Assembly (NCBI GenBank): GCA_033980235.1
Contig: CM067069.1
Coordinates: 32,227,041-32,291,040, forward strand
Length of the DNA stretch: 64,000 nucleotides
From: Diadema setosum
Lineage: Eukaryota > Echinodermata > Echinoidea > Diadematoida > Diadematidae
Reading direction: 5' to 3'
Shown: positions 21,297 through 34,179 of the stretch, piece after piece
Numbering within the stretch: position 1 is the stretch's first letter
How the letters are laid out: every line of letters begins with the position of its first letter
The notes under the pieces: model-generated
The model's input: only the letters and a program-made list of their open reading frames with translations
What the model was told of the DNA's origin: nothing
Database searches by the model: none
Made by a program: the position numbers and the translations under genes

Positions 21297-24200
21297 CTGG
21301 AGAAAAAGAAAAAGAAAAAGAAAAAACAAACAAACAAACAGTCAATATATAACAATCATTTGCCAAACACGCTCACAAGAATAAGTGAAATGACAAATTA
21401 TTCAATAATACTTTAGAGTGGATATTTTTGCATGACTAACTTTTTACGCTCAGCTGGGCAAGATAAGTTTGGCATGTTTTTAATTCTACAGAATCAAGAA
21501 ATCAACTACTGGAACACGTGGTGAGCAAAAATACTTGCATGCTTTTATTTTTGCGCTAGTTTCTGGTTGCACAAAAACTTCAACACCGAGAAAATTTCCA
21601 CTTTTACAGTACATCACGGTTTAATCATTTTCCAATATTGCAGTGCATTGTATCTGAACACACTGAGACTGACTGACTTCACATTTGCCAACTTATGCCA
21701 TGACATACAGTTAAACTCGCCTAAGTCGACGTCACATATGTCGAATAATCGCATAAGTCGATGATTTTAAAAAGTCCTGATTTTTCCCCATTGACTTACG
21801 TGTATTAATTCACTCACAAGTCAAATTTTGTAAGTCGAATACTCGCCTAAGTCGATGAAATTCCAAGAACACTTTCATGGAAAAACCATTGAATTCACTG
21901 TGCCTAAGTCGAATAAGATTTTATTGTGTAATAAATCACTGTCATTTATTATTCATTATTTATTACTCATCATTATTTTGTTTGCCAGATGAGTTGGATG
22001 TGACAAAAAAATGATCTAAAATCAAAATTCAAAGCGATCGCATGGGATCGTTGAACTCTCTTCGTGTTTGGAGGTCCGGTGGTACAGCCCTGTCAGCTGT
22101 CGCGCTACGTACGTACAGCGTTCGTACAGTACACATGCGTTCATTTACATGTACAGTATTGAGCTTGCAGTGTAGCTTGGCATTTGCAGCGCGCGCTGTG
22201 CAGTGGAGTGGTATACTAGTAATGGATGAAGCTGCTGAGTTTTCAAAGCGGAAAGTAGGGGGAAAGTTACGGGCACGGGTAAATCAAAATTGCACCTCTA
22301 CACGCATTTCAAGCCACGGTATGGTATACTAGAATCAATCACTGCTCAAATATCGTTCATATTCACTTCCCAAAGGTTTAACAAGGGTGTAAAGTAATCG
22401 GACCTGTGCCAATACTAATGCACTGTCCATGCAAAGTTAGCCGCGGCCCTGCCGGGCGACCCGTGCTGTGGCACATCGCTCCAGCTCTCGGCTCCAGAGC
22501 AGACAACATATAAATTATACATACGTGTATGTACGTGTGGTGAAACTTTAAGTCGATTTTTTTTTTTTGACTTACGCACAAGTCGAAAATCGCACAAGTC
22601 GAAAATCGCCCAAGTCGATGTGTTTTGCTCAGTCCGAGAAGATCGACTTATGCAAGTTTAACTGTAGTAAGGTTTGCACTTTTGCACACATTTCTTGGAC
22701 ACATCAAATCATTGAGGAAATTTGTTCAACACAAGAGGCCTTGCACGCACACACTGTGTGACCAGTAAAATGGCACGTTTGTTACTCTTTGCCCCTACTT
22801 TGTATGACTACAATGCACTTATGTTATAAAAATGTGCATGCTGTAAGCTGATCGTGTGACATATACAATGTGTCTAAAATGACTGGTTAAAACATTGCCA
22901 ATTTGGGAGAAGAGTGAGAAGGATTGTGAATATCTAGGATAAACAAAAACAAGAGACCCGCGGGTCTAGCGCTCACCTGAGTTCACCTTTCACGCAGTCA
23001 CTAATCTAAACTATTCACAGCTCTACTAAAATTTGACCAGGCATTCTCAAGTAGAAGATGAAAATGTACAATAAGGGCCCAAATTTTTTAAGATTCCTTA
23101 ATTTGGGGGGATTGGGGCCCCCTGGGGCCATCTGGGTGTGGCATGGTGCCCATTTTGATAAATTTGAGATCCTGACCCCCTAGGGATGCTACCTGCCAAG
23201 TTTGACGAAAATCCATCATGAGGTTTTCAGGAAGAAGATGAAAATGTACAATTCAGGCCCCCATTTGGACCTTCCCACCCCCGCCCCCAAGAGGGGCACC
23301 CCTGGATCTGCTATAAACAAACTTGAAACTACAGCCATTAATGTACTCACTCATAGTATTATCTTAGCTCTATAACTTCTGATTCTAGAGAAGATTTTTA
23401 AAGATTCCTTCATTTTGGGGGGTTTGGGCCCCCTGAGGGCCCCCTGGGTGGGGCATGGTGCCCATTTTAACAAATTGAGATCCTAACCCCCTAGGGATGC
23501 TACCTGCCAAGTTTGGTGAAAATGGGTCAAGGGGTTCTCAAGAAGAAGATGAAAATGTACAATTTAGGCCCCATTAGGACCCCTCCCCACCCCCCTCCCC
23601 TGGGTCCCAAGGGGGGCACCCCTGATTCTGCCATGAACAAACTTGAAACTACAGTCATCAAGGTACTAACTCATAGTATTAACTTAGCTCTATCACTTCT
23701 GGTTTTAGAGAAGAAGATTTTTACAGATTCCTTAATTTTGGGGGGTTTGGGCCCCCCTGGGGGCCCCCTGGGTGGGGCATGGTGCCCATTTTAACAAATT
23801 GAGTTCCTAACCCCCTAGGGATGCTACCTGCCAAGTTTGATGAAAATCGGTCTTGGGGTTTTCAAGAAGAAGATGAAAATGTAAAAAGTTTACGCACGAC
23901 GCACGACGGACGACGCACGACGCACAAAGGACGATCGCAATAGATCACTTGAGCCTTTGGCTCAGGTGAGCTAACAAATGGTTATATCTTTGAGCTTCAT
24001 TACAAAGAGTATGGGGTCAATAAAATTATTTTGTCTGTTCATAATTACCTCTGCCAAGGGAGGAGGTTATGTTTTCATTTCCATTTGTTTGTTTGTCCGT
24101 GTGCAAAATACGTAACTCAAAAAGTTGTGAATGGATTGGAATGAAACTTGAAGGAAAGGTTGAGAATGACACAAGGAACAGATGATTAAATTTTGGTACG

Positions 24201-27200
24201 GTAGTGATTCGGAAATTTGTATGGATTTTACGAAGGATTTTCGATATTTTGGGCGGTAGGGTGGATGAATTTGGGAGTTCAAGCTACGTATTTTTTAGGT
24301 TTTCATACGCGCACTACAGTGCATGCTCTAGTTTCTGCTAGAGCGAGGTGTGACATATGCTTGTATATTGGGAAAGTGGTTGCGCATGCTTGCATATTTT
24401 ATGGGTGGAAATCACTGATCTCTGTGGAAGAACAAGATCATTGGTTGAAATTAGCTGCTTGGCAGAGGTCTGCGCTCTTAGAGTGCTCTCTAGTTTGATT
24501 ATGACATCAATGTGGTAAAAAAAAAAAAATAAATAAATGAAATAACAAACTGAGTCTGAGTCATCCTTGGTACAGAGGCAAAAAGTAGGAATTCCGCAAT
24601 CTCAAAATACTCACTTTTTGTAGGGCTGGAGTTTGATCAACCAGAGAGGACACATGTAGGTGATGAACAGGTGGGTCAGACCAAAGGCAGTTGCCATGAC
24701 AACATTGACGGAGATGAGGGCAAGAAAGGCGATGGAGGCACTGAGCCAGGTAACCACGGTGTCTGCCCTGGGGAATGTGATCTAAAATATGCATGACAAA
24801 ATTGACAGCAAAAGGGAAGGGGTGGGTGAAAGCAAGAATATGGAACTCAATTTCATTAAAAAATTGATTAAAAAAAGAGTTTTACAGACTCATTTATGGT
24901 GGACACATAGCCATCAACAGATCTTGTTCATGGCATGTATCTTGTATTGATTTCTTTGGACACTATTATTAGAAAGTCGAGACAATGAGGTATTTGCAGT
25001 ACTGTGTACCCAAGTTTGAGTTTCACTCTGTACACTCAGCCTTAGAGGAAGTACTTATGCTTTCTTATAATTGTCCTTTCCGGTATACAACATCACATAT
25101 CACAATCGTATCTGATCTAAAGAGCTTTTGCAATGTAACAGAATATGTCCATATAGTTCATGTGCTTGGTTAAAACTTTTGCATGTAATTATCAACTCAT
25201 TTATGTCAACTTGACTTTAATATTCATATTATTCTTCATAGGGGTCTTGCAACAAAGAAGCATAGGTGCAATACTCAACTCTAGCCTACACAACTCATAT
25301 GGCATAATATCATTTCCCCAAAACTCAATAAACCCTTGATGAACTCATTGATAGAGGGCATTTTCAGGGGTGAAAAAAAAAATGAGCACTAACTTTATTT
25401 TGAGCAAGATGCTGCAGACCCAATTGCCAGATTACCCGGGGCATCTAAAACTTATATCGGGCAAAGCAAAATAAAAGGGCAGTTGCCTGTTCAAAGGATG
25501 GGACACTTGCCCTGATGCACAATCAAGCAGAGAAATATTTCATATTGCCCTGTTATTCCGCTGAGGACGAGTCCCGAGTATACTCGGGCAGATGTCTATG
25601 GGAAATGCGTGTTGTAGCAAAATCAAATCATCCTCAACGGGTTAAGGATACTGAGTTCAACACCTGTGTGTACATCTTCCAAGCGTGCCTATGAAGTTAA
25701 TTCAAAAGCTCTTCCATATTCCATCAAAACAATAAAAATAAATATCACTTATTTTACGGAGCTTGACAACTTCACATTTTATACAAAGAGATTTTAAGAG
25801 GACTGAGGACAGAATAAAAAGCAACACTTAAACACACAAGCATGTCACAGTCTAGAAGTGCAATCACTAGAAAATCTCTTTCTTTATCAGGTACAAGTAG
25901 CTCTTTTGGTTCTAAAAGGGTGATGCCCACCTTTAATCGTTTCCTGAAGGCCGGCCAGAGAGCGAAAAGCAGAATGGCCTGGGTGACGGTGGCAAAAGCG
26001 TGAAGGGTGGAGGGAAGCCGAGACGCCAGGCACACGGAGGCAAAGATGGAGGCATTCAGAGACAGGTGCTGGGATGCCCTGCACAAAGTCAATGACAGTG
26101 GTCAAGGCACAATGAAATAACCTAGTCTGGCTTGAGAGGAGAATAATCATGTGCTGTAGGACTTTGACCTTTGACTGCATTACACAAGTTTTCCCTGGGA
26201 AGCATATTTCTCTTTAGATTTTGCAAAATTGTTGTTAACAGTAGTCATTGTTATCAGTATAACATATCACTTCTGATTAAGATGACTATGAATATATATG
26301 AAGCTATGAATATATATGAAGCTATATACATGAAGCTATCATATATTATTACTACTATAATTATAATCATCATCATCATTTATACATTAAAGGAGACCTC
26401 TGGATGACTTTCAGCTTTTCACATTTGAACAACGATAAATTATTTATACTGAGTACATAGTTTCAGAATTTATAGTGACTGGGATGAAGTAAGAAGGTTT
26501 TCGAAATTTATAACAAATTGCAGTGAATAAGGATGATGACATGGCAGCCTCACCATAAGAATGCATGAGTTGGGGCTCAAGGAAACAGAACAAAAGAAGA
26601 AGGCATGCATACATTCTACACAGGTGAACTTGTCAATCAAGTGGTATTGTAATGGAATTACATTGCTACATTTCTGAAATACATGAGGCTCCTATGTCAT
26701 CAAGAATGTTCAGCGTAATTTGTTTAAGATTTTTCAGAGTATTGGTTTCTCTGCTAAAAGACCACAGTAAATTTCACAAATCTATACATAGAACTGCCAA
26801 TTTATGTACTACATGATGTGAAACTATGAAAATCATCTGGAATACCCCTTTAATGTTATATTTACTACATGTAAACCATTACTAGTCATAATTTCTTACA
26901 TGATTATGATCATAATCATATCTTCTCCATCCATTCCAAGATGATTTATATCACTATTTCACATACCCAGACATATATGTCAAAAATACTCGCTCATAGT
27001 CTGCAAGTAGTGAAACAGTAGCAAGCAGTTGTGCAATGTGCAACAGAATAAAACTACATGCATAAAACTGTGAAGGGTGTATGTGCCACTGCAGCAGCTG
27101 AAATCAATCTATATGACGAGACAGAGATATTAGGTTTCTGTACCTACATGTAGGACATAAATAGTTCTGTCGAACAAAACATAATGCTTACAGCACACTA

Positions 27201-30200
27201 ATGGCCTACAGTGTAACCTGCTATTCAACACACCCAATCATTTCAATGTTCCCTCACTTTCAGTTCTTGCTCTGACAAATACACTTCACATCTACACGTA
27301 TAATTATAAGTTATAACACAGTGTAGTCATAAATTAAAGAGTTAGTCAAAGATCTAGAAAATTGAGATCTTACTTGAAGTAATGAGACCAGAAAGTGAAA
27401 AATATCACAAACAATGGGAAAATAAAGTGGACATACAATTTGTTTCTTTTACTCACACAACTTTTGTAGTTCCATAGTCAAAGAAGATTAGGTTCCCAAG
27501 AAGCATAAAAACCTGCCAAAATTTAAGCAAAGAAGATAACCATTCCGATCAAATGAGTACTGCTGTGACAGACAGTACCAATATTTTATATACCATGACA
27601 TGTACAATTGTAGACAGTCCGAGAAATGACAATTTGCATCTATGAATGGAACCTTTCATTAGGTGAATCCACTAGACTCACCAAAAAAACAAACAATAAA
27701 AAACAAACAAACAAAAAAACAAAAACAAAACATGCAATCATTAGATGTATATTTCCTCTGGGTAATATGTTGAATGTTATTTCAAACTATTGTAATCAGT
27801 ACCACCAACAAAATCACTATCCCAACTGTGACAATAATTACATGTCAACCACGATGACTGTCATTATTGATCATTCTCCATTGCAAAATGAATTTACACT
27901 GGTATTTTTTTCCTGAAACCCCTCGGTTACAAGCTTTGCTTTTGGGGTTTCTTCACATTTCACACAAGTACGTTACTGGAATGGAAATTTGCGCGATGTT
28001 GAAATTTTTGCTAATTTTGCGCAACCAGAAACTAGCGCTTGCCATAATATGTACAGTAGTTGATATCTTGATTCAGCGGAATTGCTGTTAAACCCCCGCG
28101 AAACTCTTCTTATCCAGCCAAGCACGAAAAATTAGTCATGTGAAAATATCCAAGCTTTAAAGTATAGAGAATTGTCTTTCATGTACATATTATGCTGACA
28201 TACTTTCTAGTCACGACCCACTTTATATCATATTTTGTATTTTGCTTGTTCCTATTCTTTTTTTCTTTTTTGTTCAAGTATATAACAGATGTCAAGTGAA
28301 ATGTGGAAATAAACGTTCTGGAACTGTTCACTGCGTCTTGAGTGTAAGACCAGTGCAGTTTCAGTAATTTAATAATGATTAATATCACCATCATAAGCAT
28401 CACCATTATTATCACAGCACAGTAATCCCATATACATGTAATTCAGTTGCACCTTTGTGAAAGTGCAGAAACATTGGTATCACTGATACAAACTATCCAC
28501 TTAAAATTCTTGTAACATACACTGTACATGTACAACACAACAGCATCCTAGTTTTGTGGTTTTTGTAACATATTTCTTGTCCCAAAAGCATCATTCTTTA
28601 CCAAAACTCTATCTACCATTCAAATGGAAAATTCTATAAACTGGATTTTACTTGGCACGTACTCAGAGGTGTGACAAATTTATTGCATCATTTGTTTCAG
28701 CATAAAACAGGGAGTAACCAATCATGTATGCTGCCTAATAAGTGGATTTAGCGAATGCAGAAATGTTGTTGCAGTGCTCCACAAAAGTTTGAAGAAAATC
28801 ACACAATCCATTTAAAAGTTGATATCATTTGGTTATTTCTGTGTGCTCTAACCGATCAAAATGGGAACTCTACAACAACCTGTGATGTTGTGATAGTAAG
28901 AAATCAAGTAAACTGTGATGATTTCTTCTTTTTTTTTTCAATCCATTTTCCTGGGACATCAAAAGATTTTTTGACCTACACACTGGAGACATAGAGAATA
29001 GTGTTTGCCTTAACAAGCATTGGTTAACAATTTGAATGAATGTCTACTTTTCACATACAGAAAATGAACATTTGTGATATATCCCCTTCATATTTTCCTA
29101 ATATATAGTGTACACTGATATATTTGTAACCTAACAAATTGTTATGTTTATTCTTTGGAGAGGGCAACACATGAAAATAACCAAATCTGTAACAATTCCT
29201 AACCTCTGAATGAATTGGCCAAAATGTCTCAAATTTTCACCAAGCATTACACCACTAATTGTAATTTGCAATCTGCAATCCCCAAATCAACATATTGGTT
29301 GGGGAATTTTTTCCCTTTAAGCTAAAAAAACAAACAAACAAACAAAATCTTGTCTTGGAGCCAAGGTTAATCAACTTGCAACAAATGGATACATGTGAGG
29401 AAGTCCCCTCTCAACTCACCGTCATGGCGTAAATGGTGTCCGTGCTGATGGAATCTGTCAGAGTCTTGAGGATCGGTGACATGCCGAATGAGAACGTCAG
29501 GAAGATGACCATGGTGCGCAGGTCGTCCAAAACTTCAACAAGAATGACATAGGGACACCAGACTTGAGATAAACTCTAAAGATGACTAATTTTGATCTCA
29601 GGAAATATTCACAGCAAATTTCTACTTGCAATTTGACTCTTGGAAGCTAAAATGTCACTAGTGTCGAACAATAGTGCCCTTCTACACTCAATGTACAAGT
29701 AAACAGTGTATATCAATCACAGGCAGCCAATTTTGCCAACACACAAAAAACACAGCCATGAGCAAGTTTCCCTGCTCTTAGATTAATAAGCCCTGGCAAG
29801 AAATCATGTTGTTGACCCTCCGTACTCATGATCAAGTTTGTCTGCACTGAGTGATGTGAAAGTGAAAAAATTTTGTCACGAATGGCGAGCTCTCTGTTCT
29901 TATAAAACAGTCTCAGTGAAAGCCCATTTTACAAGAATTAGAGAAAACAGAAACCATTCCCCCCCCCCCCTTGCCCTTCCGATTACTGGCAATCAATCTG
30001 CTCTTGAAAGTTTTGGTGTTTAGTGAAATTTAATGACTATGAACTGAAGGCATTGCATGTAGTACAAAGCATTACAAAATAGCTCTCTGGGAAATGTTCA
30101 TTGCAGGAAGTGCTAATACTTACTTGACCTCTGACCTCTGTTCTCGAAATCTGACTTCTCCATCCAGCGGAACACGGGGTAAGCACAAACCGTGGCCGCC

Positions 30201-32289
30201 CCAATCCCACACAAGAGGGAGGAGGGTGAGAGGAGAGCAGAGTGCATGAAGATGAAAGATACCACAAAGAGACAGATGCTGAGGAAGACAAAATAAGAGT
30301 AGCTAAACACATTCAACTGTGAAGGTAAATTCTGCAGTTAAATACGTATCTACTTCCTCCCGATCCTACCTCATCATCCCATACACCCATGGCTTGTACT
30401 CAAAGACACAGGACAGCACATTATATTCAGTCTTGATTGATTGATTGAATTCATTACCACTTTATGGGGTGGAACACCGTGATCAGCAGAGCTGGTTTCC
30501 ATAGGGGTCTTTTACATGTACTCTGGCTGCATGTTATCCTGATTTTAATAGTCTAGGTCATCAAAACCCAGCAGAGCTGCTTTCTATAGGGGTTTTTTGT
30601 ATATGAGTACACGTACGCTGGCTGCATGTTATCCTGATTTAGTCTAGCTCATCAAAACCAAGAAAACAGCAAAACAGGGTGACTTGGTTGCAAAATACAT
30701 GAACTGATCTTCGCTGAACAATAACAGTTTGACATCGTAATTTAAAATACTTCCTGTCTGGATTGAGAGTTTAAATATATCTTGAAATTTGTAATTCTTT
30801 TGTCCTTCAAGATGCACCTCCTTCATTATTATTGATGATTTTACTGGATATCAGCCTTAACCCATTGAGGACGAGTCCTGAGTATACTCAGGCAGGTGTT
30901 GATGGGAAAAGCACGCTGTAACAAAATTAAACCGCCCTCAATGGGTTAATAAAATTAATGCACATCAGAAATTATCAATCATAAAACAATCTGATTGATT
31001 TTGACATTTGATGTGTGGCAAGCTGTACATGTAACCCAGAGTATGACATCATACCCCTGTTTACAGCATTCTGCATCTCATGTTAAAAGATGTACTTACA
31101 CATGACAGCCAAAATTTTAGCAGACTCAATGTCAATTCAGCACTGTTCTGATGTGTTTTAAAAGGTAATTACAGTTATAGTAAAAATACTATATATATAT
31201 TTCTTTTTTATTTACCCATTGAGGGATTAATAGAGGGGAAAAAATGGGCCAGCTCATTTGATATGTACAAAGAAGTGGTGGACAATCCAGTATTCAACTA
31301 GACAGCAGAGTCATATCAAACCATTTGATAGCTTCAGAAACAAAACACACACCTGTAAAGTAAACTCACCTGCTCAATTGCTGGGTGATAACACCTGTTT
31401 CATAAACAACATTCCAGTATTCATAGGTCCTTGTGTACACTGCAGTTGAGGGGATTGATTTAACACATAATGTTATATCACAAAAACATATAGACACACA
31501 CTTGTAAGGTACAATGTAATGTTAATTAATAACAATTATATTCCTTCCAATCCAGGAATATTTGTAATGGACAATTTAATAATTCTTTTAGCAATGCAAA
31601 TGATAAAATTTCACTTTTTAACAGTTCTAATCAGTACTATAAAAATCATTGCAATTATAAGTATTCATTATACCATCATTAATCAAAATTATTGTGATAA
31701 CTAGCGTCATGAATGACTAAATCCAGAGTACAACTGTCAGTATCATGCCTAATATTATAATACCGTATCACCACTATTGTTGATAGTTGATACATACAAA
31801 TTGTAAATTATTGCTTTCAAAAAGGATAACAGACACCTAAAGAAAAAAAAAAAAAAAAGATAACCCTCACAGGAAGATGGGATAGGTTCAAAGTTGCAAA
31901 AAGTGCCTGCATTTTTTGCAAAATTTGATTGACAAAAATTAATGCAAATACACAAACAATCAATTTGAAATTATAATTAATTACTCATATTTTATGCAGA
32001 TCCATGCAAATACACAAACAATCAATTTGAAATTAGAATTAATCACTCATATCTTATGCGGATGCAAATACACAAACAATTGATTTGAAATTAGAATTAA
32101 TCACTCATTAATGTTGAAAGATACTAAATTTTGAGACAATTTAAACATGTACTTGACATCCCCAACCATGTTACCACCAAAGACTAACTCACAATTCTTT
32201 TTCATTTCCTCAAGAAAAGAATCATCCACATAGTTATCTTCAACATGCTGGTCCTCGTACAAGATCTTCTGCCATTTTTTACCCGTCAT
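21254..32289 (-). CDS. PIGC: PIGC, GPI-GlcNAc transferase subunit C (8 coding exons)
   Basis: PIG-C is a multi-pass ER membrane subunit of the complex that moves GlcNAc from UDP-GlcNAc to phosphatidylinositol, the first step of GPI-anchor synthesis. Coding exons on the minus strand: 32289-32193, 31439-31370, 30278-30124, 29532-29420, 27512-27457, 26078-25931, 24781-24615 and 21296-21254. They total 849 nt, all join in phase at GT-AG sites, and give 282 aa plus stop (the human protein is 297). Conserved stretches include [85 protein letters not shown] and GPWDEA near the C-terminus. Several hydrophobic helices fit the family. A splice acceptor 5 nt before the ATG implies an upstream 5' UTR exon. 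Confidence 0.95.
21708..22664. mobile_element. Pogo/Tigger-like non-autonomous element (957 bp)
   Basis: The ends are CAGTTAAACTCGCCTAAG and, reverse complemented from the right, CAGTTAAACTTGCATAAG. TA flanks both sides (21706-21707 and 22665-22666). The subterminal regions repeat AAGTCGA many times on both strands, probable transposase sites. The interior shows no transposase. It lies in PIGC intron 7. Confidence 0.85.
22955..23975. mobile_element. Dispersed element with internal ~300-bp tandem units
   Basis: It starts near GCGCTCACCTGAG and ends CTCAGGTGAGCTAA, a short terminal inverted repeat. Three units share TACCTGCCAAGTTTG, gggtttgggccccctg and AGAAGATGAAAATGTA, followed by a cgacgcacgacg stretch. 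Its family is unknown to me. No coding capacity. Confidence 0.7.
24047..24495. mobile_element. MITE with ACCTCTGCCAAG inverted ends
   Basis: The left end is ACCTCTGCCAAGGGAGGAGG and the right has CTTGGCAGAGGTCTGCGCTC. The intervening sequence (ggttatgttttcatttcc, tttgtttgtccgtg) is a very common invertebrate dispersed repeat. It lies in PIGC intron 7. No transposase. Confidence 0.7.
24615..24781 (-). CDS. PIGC: PIGC coding exon 7
   Basis: 167 nt with acceptor TATTTTAG and donor AA|GTGAGT encode a long hydrophobic hairpin and [12 protein letters not shown]. The CP(L/F)(W/Y)LI(K/R)LQ motif is characteristic of the PIG-C C-terminus. Confidence 0.95.
25557..25642. mobile_element. ~88-bp MITE, copy 1
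   Basis: A minimal palindromic repeat with GAGGACGAGTCCCGAGTA and a right end CATCCTCAACGGGTTAA. Two relatives lie at about 30854-30946 and 32630-32716, all within or near PIGC introns. Confidence 0.7.
25931..26078 (-). CDS. PIGC: PIGC coding exon 6
   Basis: 148 nt with acceptor TTTGTGCAG and donor AAG|GTGGGC encode [17 protein letters not shown] and [12 protein letters not shown], nearly identical in pattern to the vertebrate protein. Confidence 0.95.
27457..27512 (-). CDS. PIGC: PIGC coding exon 5
   Basis: A small 56-nt exon with acceptor TTGGCAG and donor GT|GTGAGT encodes [16 protein letters not shown]. Phase 0 in and phase 2 out fit both neighbours. Confidence 0.93.
29420..29532 (-). 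CDS. PIGC: PIGC coding exon 4
   Basis: 113 nt with acceptor TTGAAG and donor ACG|GTGAGT encode [16 protein letters not shown] and [12 protein letters not shown], a highly conserved PIG-C block. Confidence 0.93.
30124..30278 (-). CDS. PIGC: PIGC coding exon 3
   Basis: Acceptor TTCCTCAG, donor A|GTAAGT, 155 nt. It encodes a hydrophobic segment ([10 protein letters not shown]) and a second small-residue-rich helix ([13 protein letters not shown]), then a hydrophilic loop. It is the least conserved part of the protein. Confidence 0.9.
30854..30946. mobile_element. ~90-bp MITE, copy 2
   Basis: Best-preserved copy: TTAACCCATTGAGGACG at the left and CCTCAATGGGTTAAT at the right, inverted ends of about 14 bp. 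Confidence 0.75.
31370..31439 (-). CDS. PIGC: PIGC coding exon 2
   Basis: Between acceptor CTGCAG and donor AG|GTGAGT, 70 nt encode [13 protein letters not shown] and GVITQQLS. This is collinear with the human segment that follows LRKN. Phase 1 in and phase 2 out match its neighbours. Confidence 0.92.
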
Positions 32290-32294
32290 TCTTC
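32193..32294 (-). CDS. PIGC: PIGC coding exon 1
   Basis: An acceptor TTTTCAG precedes GAAG and the ATG (32289-32287), so a non-coding exon lies upstream. It encodes 32 residues ending FLEEMKKN plus one base, then donor T|GTGAGT. Homologous to the extreme N-terminus of animal PIG-C. Confidence 0.9.
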
Positions 32295-32629
32295 CTGAAA
32301 ATAGATGTTGTTAAAGAGAGGCAAAAATCTTCAGACAGGACTGAAATGGCAAAAGCTTCAAGTAAAGCAATAAAAAAAATCTGAAAAATTCATATCATTG
32401 CAACCTGATACCACTTCATTCATTTAGCATGCACAAAACTGTTTATGTTGTCACTGTTGTTAATACGCAATCTCCTCCTCCTCCAAAGGCATAGTGACGG
32501 GCATACGTTTGCATTAACATGCGTCATATCATAGGAAAGATACAGCACTTACATTTGTCGACTCACTGATGGGCAAAAAAAAGGACTGAAGTTGATTGCT
32601 AATAGTGTCATCAAAAAGAAATCAATTAA

Positions 32630-32716
32630 ACGTTGCGAACGAGTCCCTAGTATACCTGGGCAGGGGTCTATGGGAAATGCGTGTTGTAGCAAAATCAGTC
32701 CGTCCTCCACAGGTTA
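32630..32716. mobile_element. ~88-bp MITE, copy 3 (diverged)
   Basis: It shares GAACGAGTCCCTAGTATAC and GGGAAATGCGTGTTGTAG with copy 1, with decayed ends. Confidence 0.65.
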
Positions 32717-32729
32717 ACTGTAATTAAGT

Positions 32730-33171
32730 GTAAAAGTGGTTTCTTTCGCGTACAGATACTTTTTCGGTTTCCATCGGTGCCGACTTTTCGCGTGTGTTTA
32801 AATTCGCGGTCGACAAAATCTGTGAATTCACAGTCGGCAAAAACTGTTTTATTTTGCACAACCCAAACTACACCATATATAATCCAATTATTCTTTTATT
32901 TATTAAATAGAAATTAACATTACATGCAGGCTTACCTGAAATCCTGTCTCTCGAGTACTTAATAACATGCTTGACCTACATTGCGCGGTATCGCTGTGTG
33001 TGTGTTGACCATCAATACACTCGATGCGCGGAATCTTGTGTGTGCATGTGCGCAATAGCGTTGTAACAAGCGGCGAGTTCAAAACATTTTTGAGTGATGT
33101 TAATTTCGCGGTTCAACCTCAAAGCGCGAAAAGCGCGAAAATAAAACCACCGCAAAAGAAACCACTTTTAC
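32730..33171. mobile_element. MITE with GTAAAAGTGGTTTCTTT ends
   Basis: The left end GTAAAAGTGGTTTCTTTCGC and the right end (reverse complement GTAAAAGTGGTTTCTTTTGC) form ~20-bp inverted repeats. The interior has several TTCGCG/CGCGAA motifs. It lies just upstream of PIGC exon 1, so it sits in the 5' UTR intron or promoter. Confidence 0.8.
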
Positions 33172-33235
33172 AGTATCATATTGATTCACAATTAATGACA
33201 TTGCTTCATCTGAGAAGGTAGTACTTTTTTTCCAA

Positions 33236-33269
<34 letters not shown>

Positions 33270-33404
33270 TGGAACATGAAAAGTATTCACTGTATTGACA
33301 GTCATCAGGTCTGAAGTCAGTAATTTGGCAGAGCAATAAAACCTCTTCCACAAGATGTACCTGGTAGCTTTGCCAAGTTATTACAAATTTACAATAATTG
33401 ACAT

Positions 33405-34179
33405 GGGCAATTCCGCGGTTGGTAACGTTACATTTGAACAAATTTAGATATTTGTTTTTACCACTAAATTACCATTTATTCACTTCAAGTCAAAATTATG
33501 TCAAAAACATGTTCATCCTTCCCAGGTTTATGATACAGAAAAGAATGAACACAATCCAAGAAATATTAGAATTGCTATAGCAACTTAAAGGGCTGGTTAG
33601 TAACGTTACGAAAAAAGGACATGACAAAAAAATCAATGTCTTGTAACAAAAAGTGTGCAAAAATTCAAGTTACTTCAAACAAAGTGTTGCATTCATTTCA
33701 ATTATTGCATCATGGCAAATGTTCATGCAAATTTTTTTTAGCAGTTCGACCAATAATTTTTTAGCTAGACCTCCAAAAGCATGGTTAGTAACGTTACGGT
33801 TAGTAACGTTACATTTGTCCAGAGTAATTCCGCAGGTCATTTCACCCTTTTGTAATTGACAAAACGTCACATGACTTCTGGAGTATTTAAATGTATTCAT
33901 CTTTTACCCTTTAGCAAAACTTTGAGGAAAAAATTTCAAAGGAACCCACTGTAATTTGCATTTAAGTGAATTTCAGCGTCCCCAGTCCCACATGTACATT
34001 TTAAATGATGGTTTTAGATCTCACAAAATCAATGAATACGAAAAATAAAATCTTCTGAATTTGAAAGACCCTAATGATTGGTGAACATCCATGGCATTAG
34101 TTGATACCTAGATTAAAGGGTAAGATAAAGAGGCACATTTCTTTTATCCATGTCATGTCCACCTAACTGCGGAATTGCC
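33405..34179. mobile_element. MITE with GGCAATTCCGC ends and GTTAGTAACGTTAC repeats
   Basis: The left GGGCAATTCCGCGGTT and right (reverse complement) GGCAATTCCGCAGTT form ~15-bp inverted ends. The self-complementary core GTAACGTTAC occurs four times (near 33421, 33600, 33790 and 33804). No coding capacity. Confidence 0.7.

Noticed and set aside
22042..22332. 96-codon frame inside the pogo-like element as a transposase remnant
   Set aside because: No DDE motif or helix-turn-helix pattern; composition is unremarkable and the element's length suits a non-autonomous copy.
30370..30431. Initially considered as PIGC exon 2 (…[11 protein letters not shown]…)
   Set aside because: Its splice phases do not fit the neighbours. 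The stretch at 31370-31439 encodes YEYWNVV and TQQL, matches the family and has correct phases on both sides.
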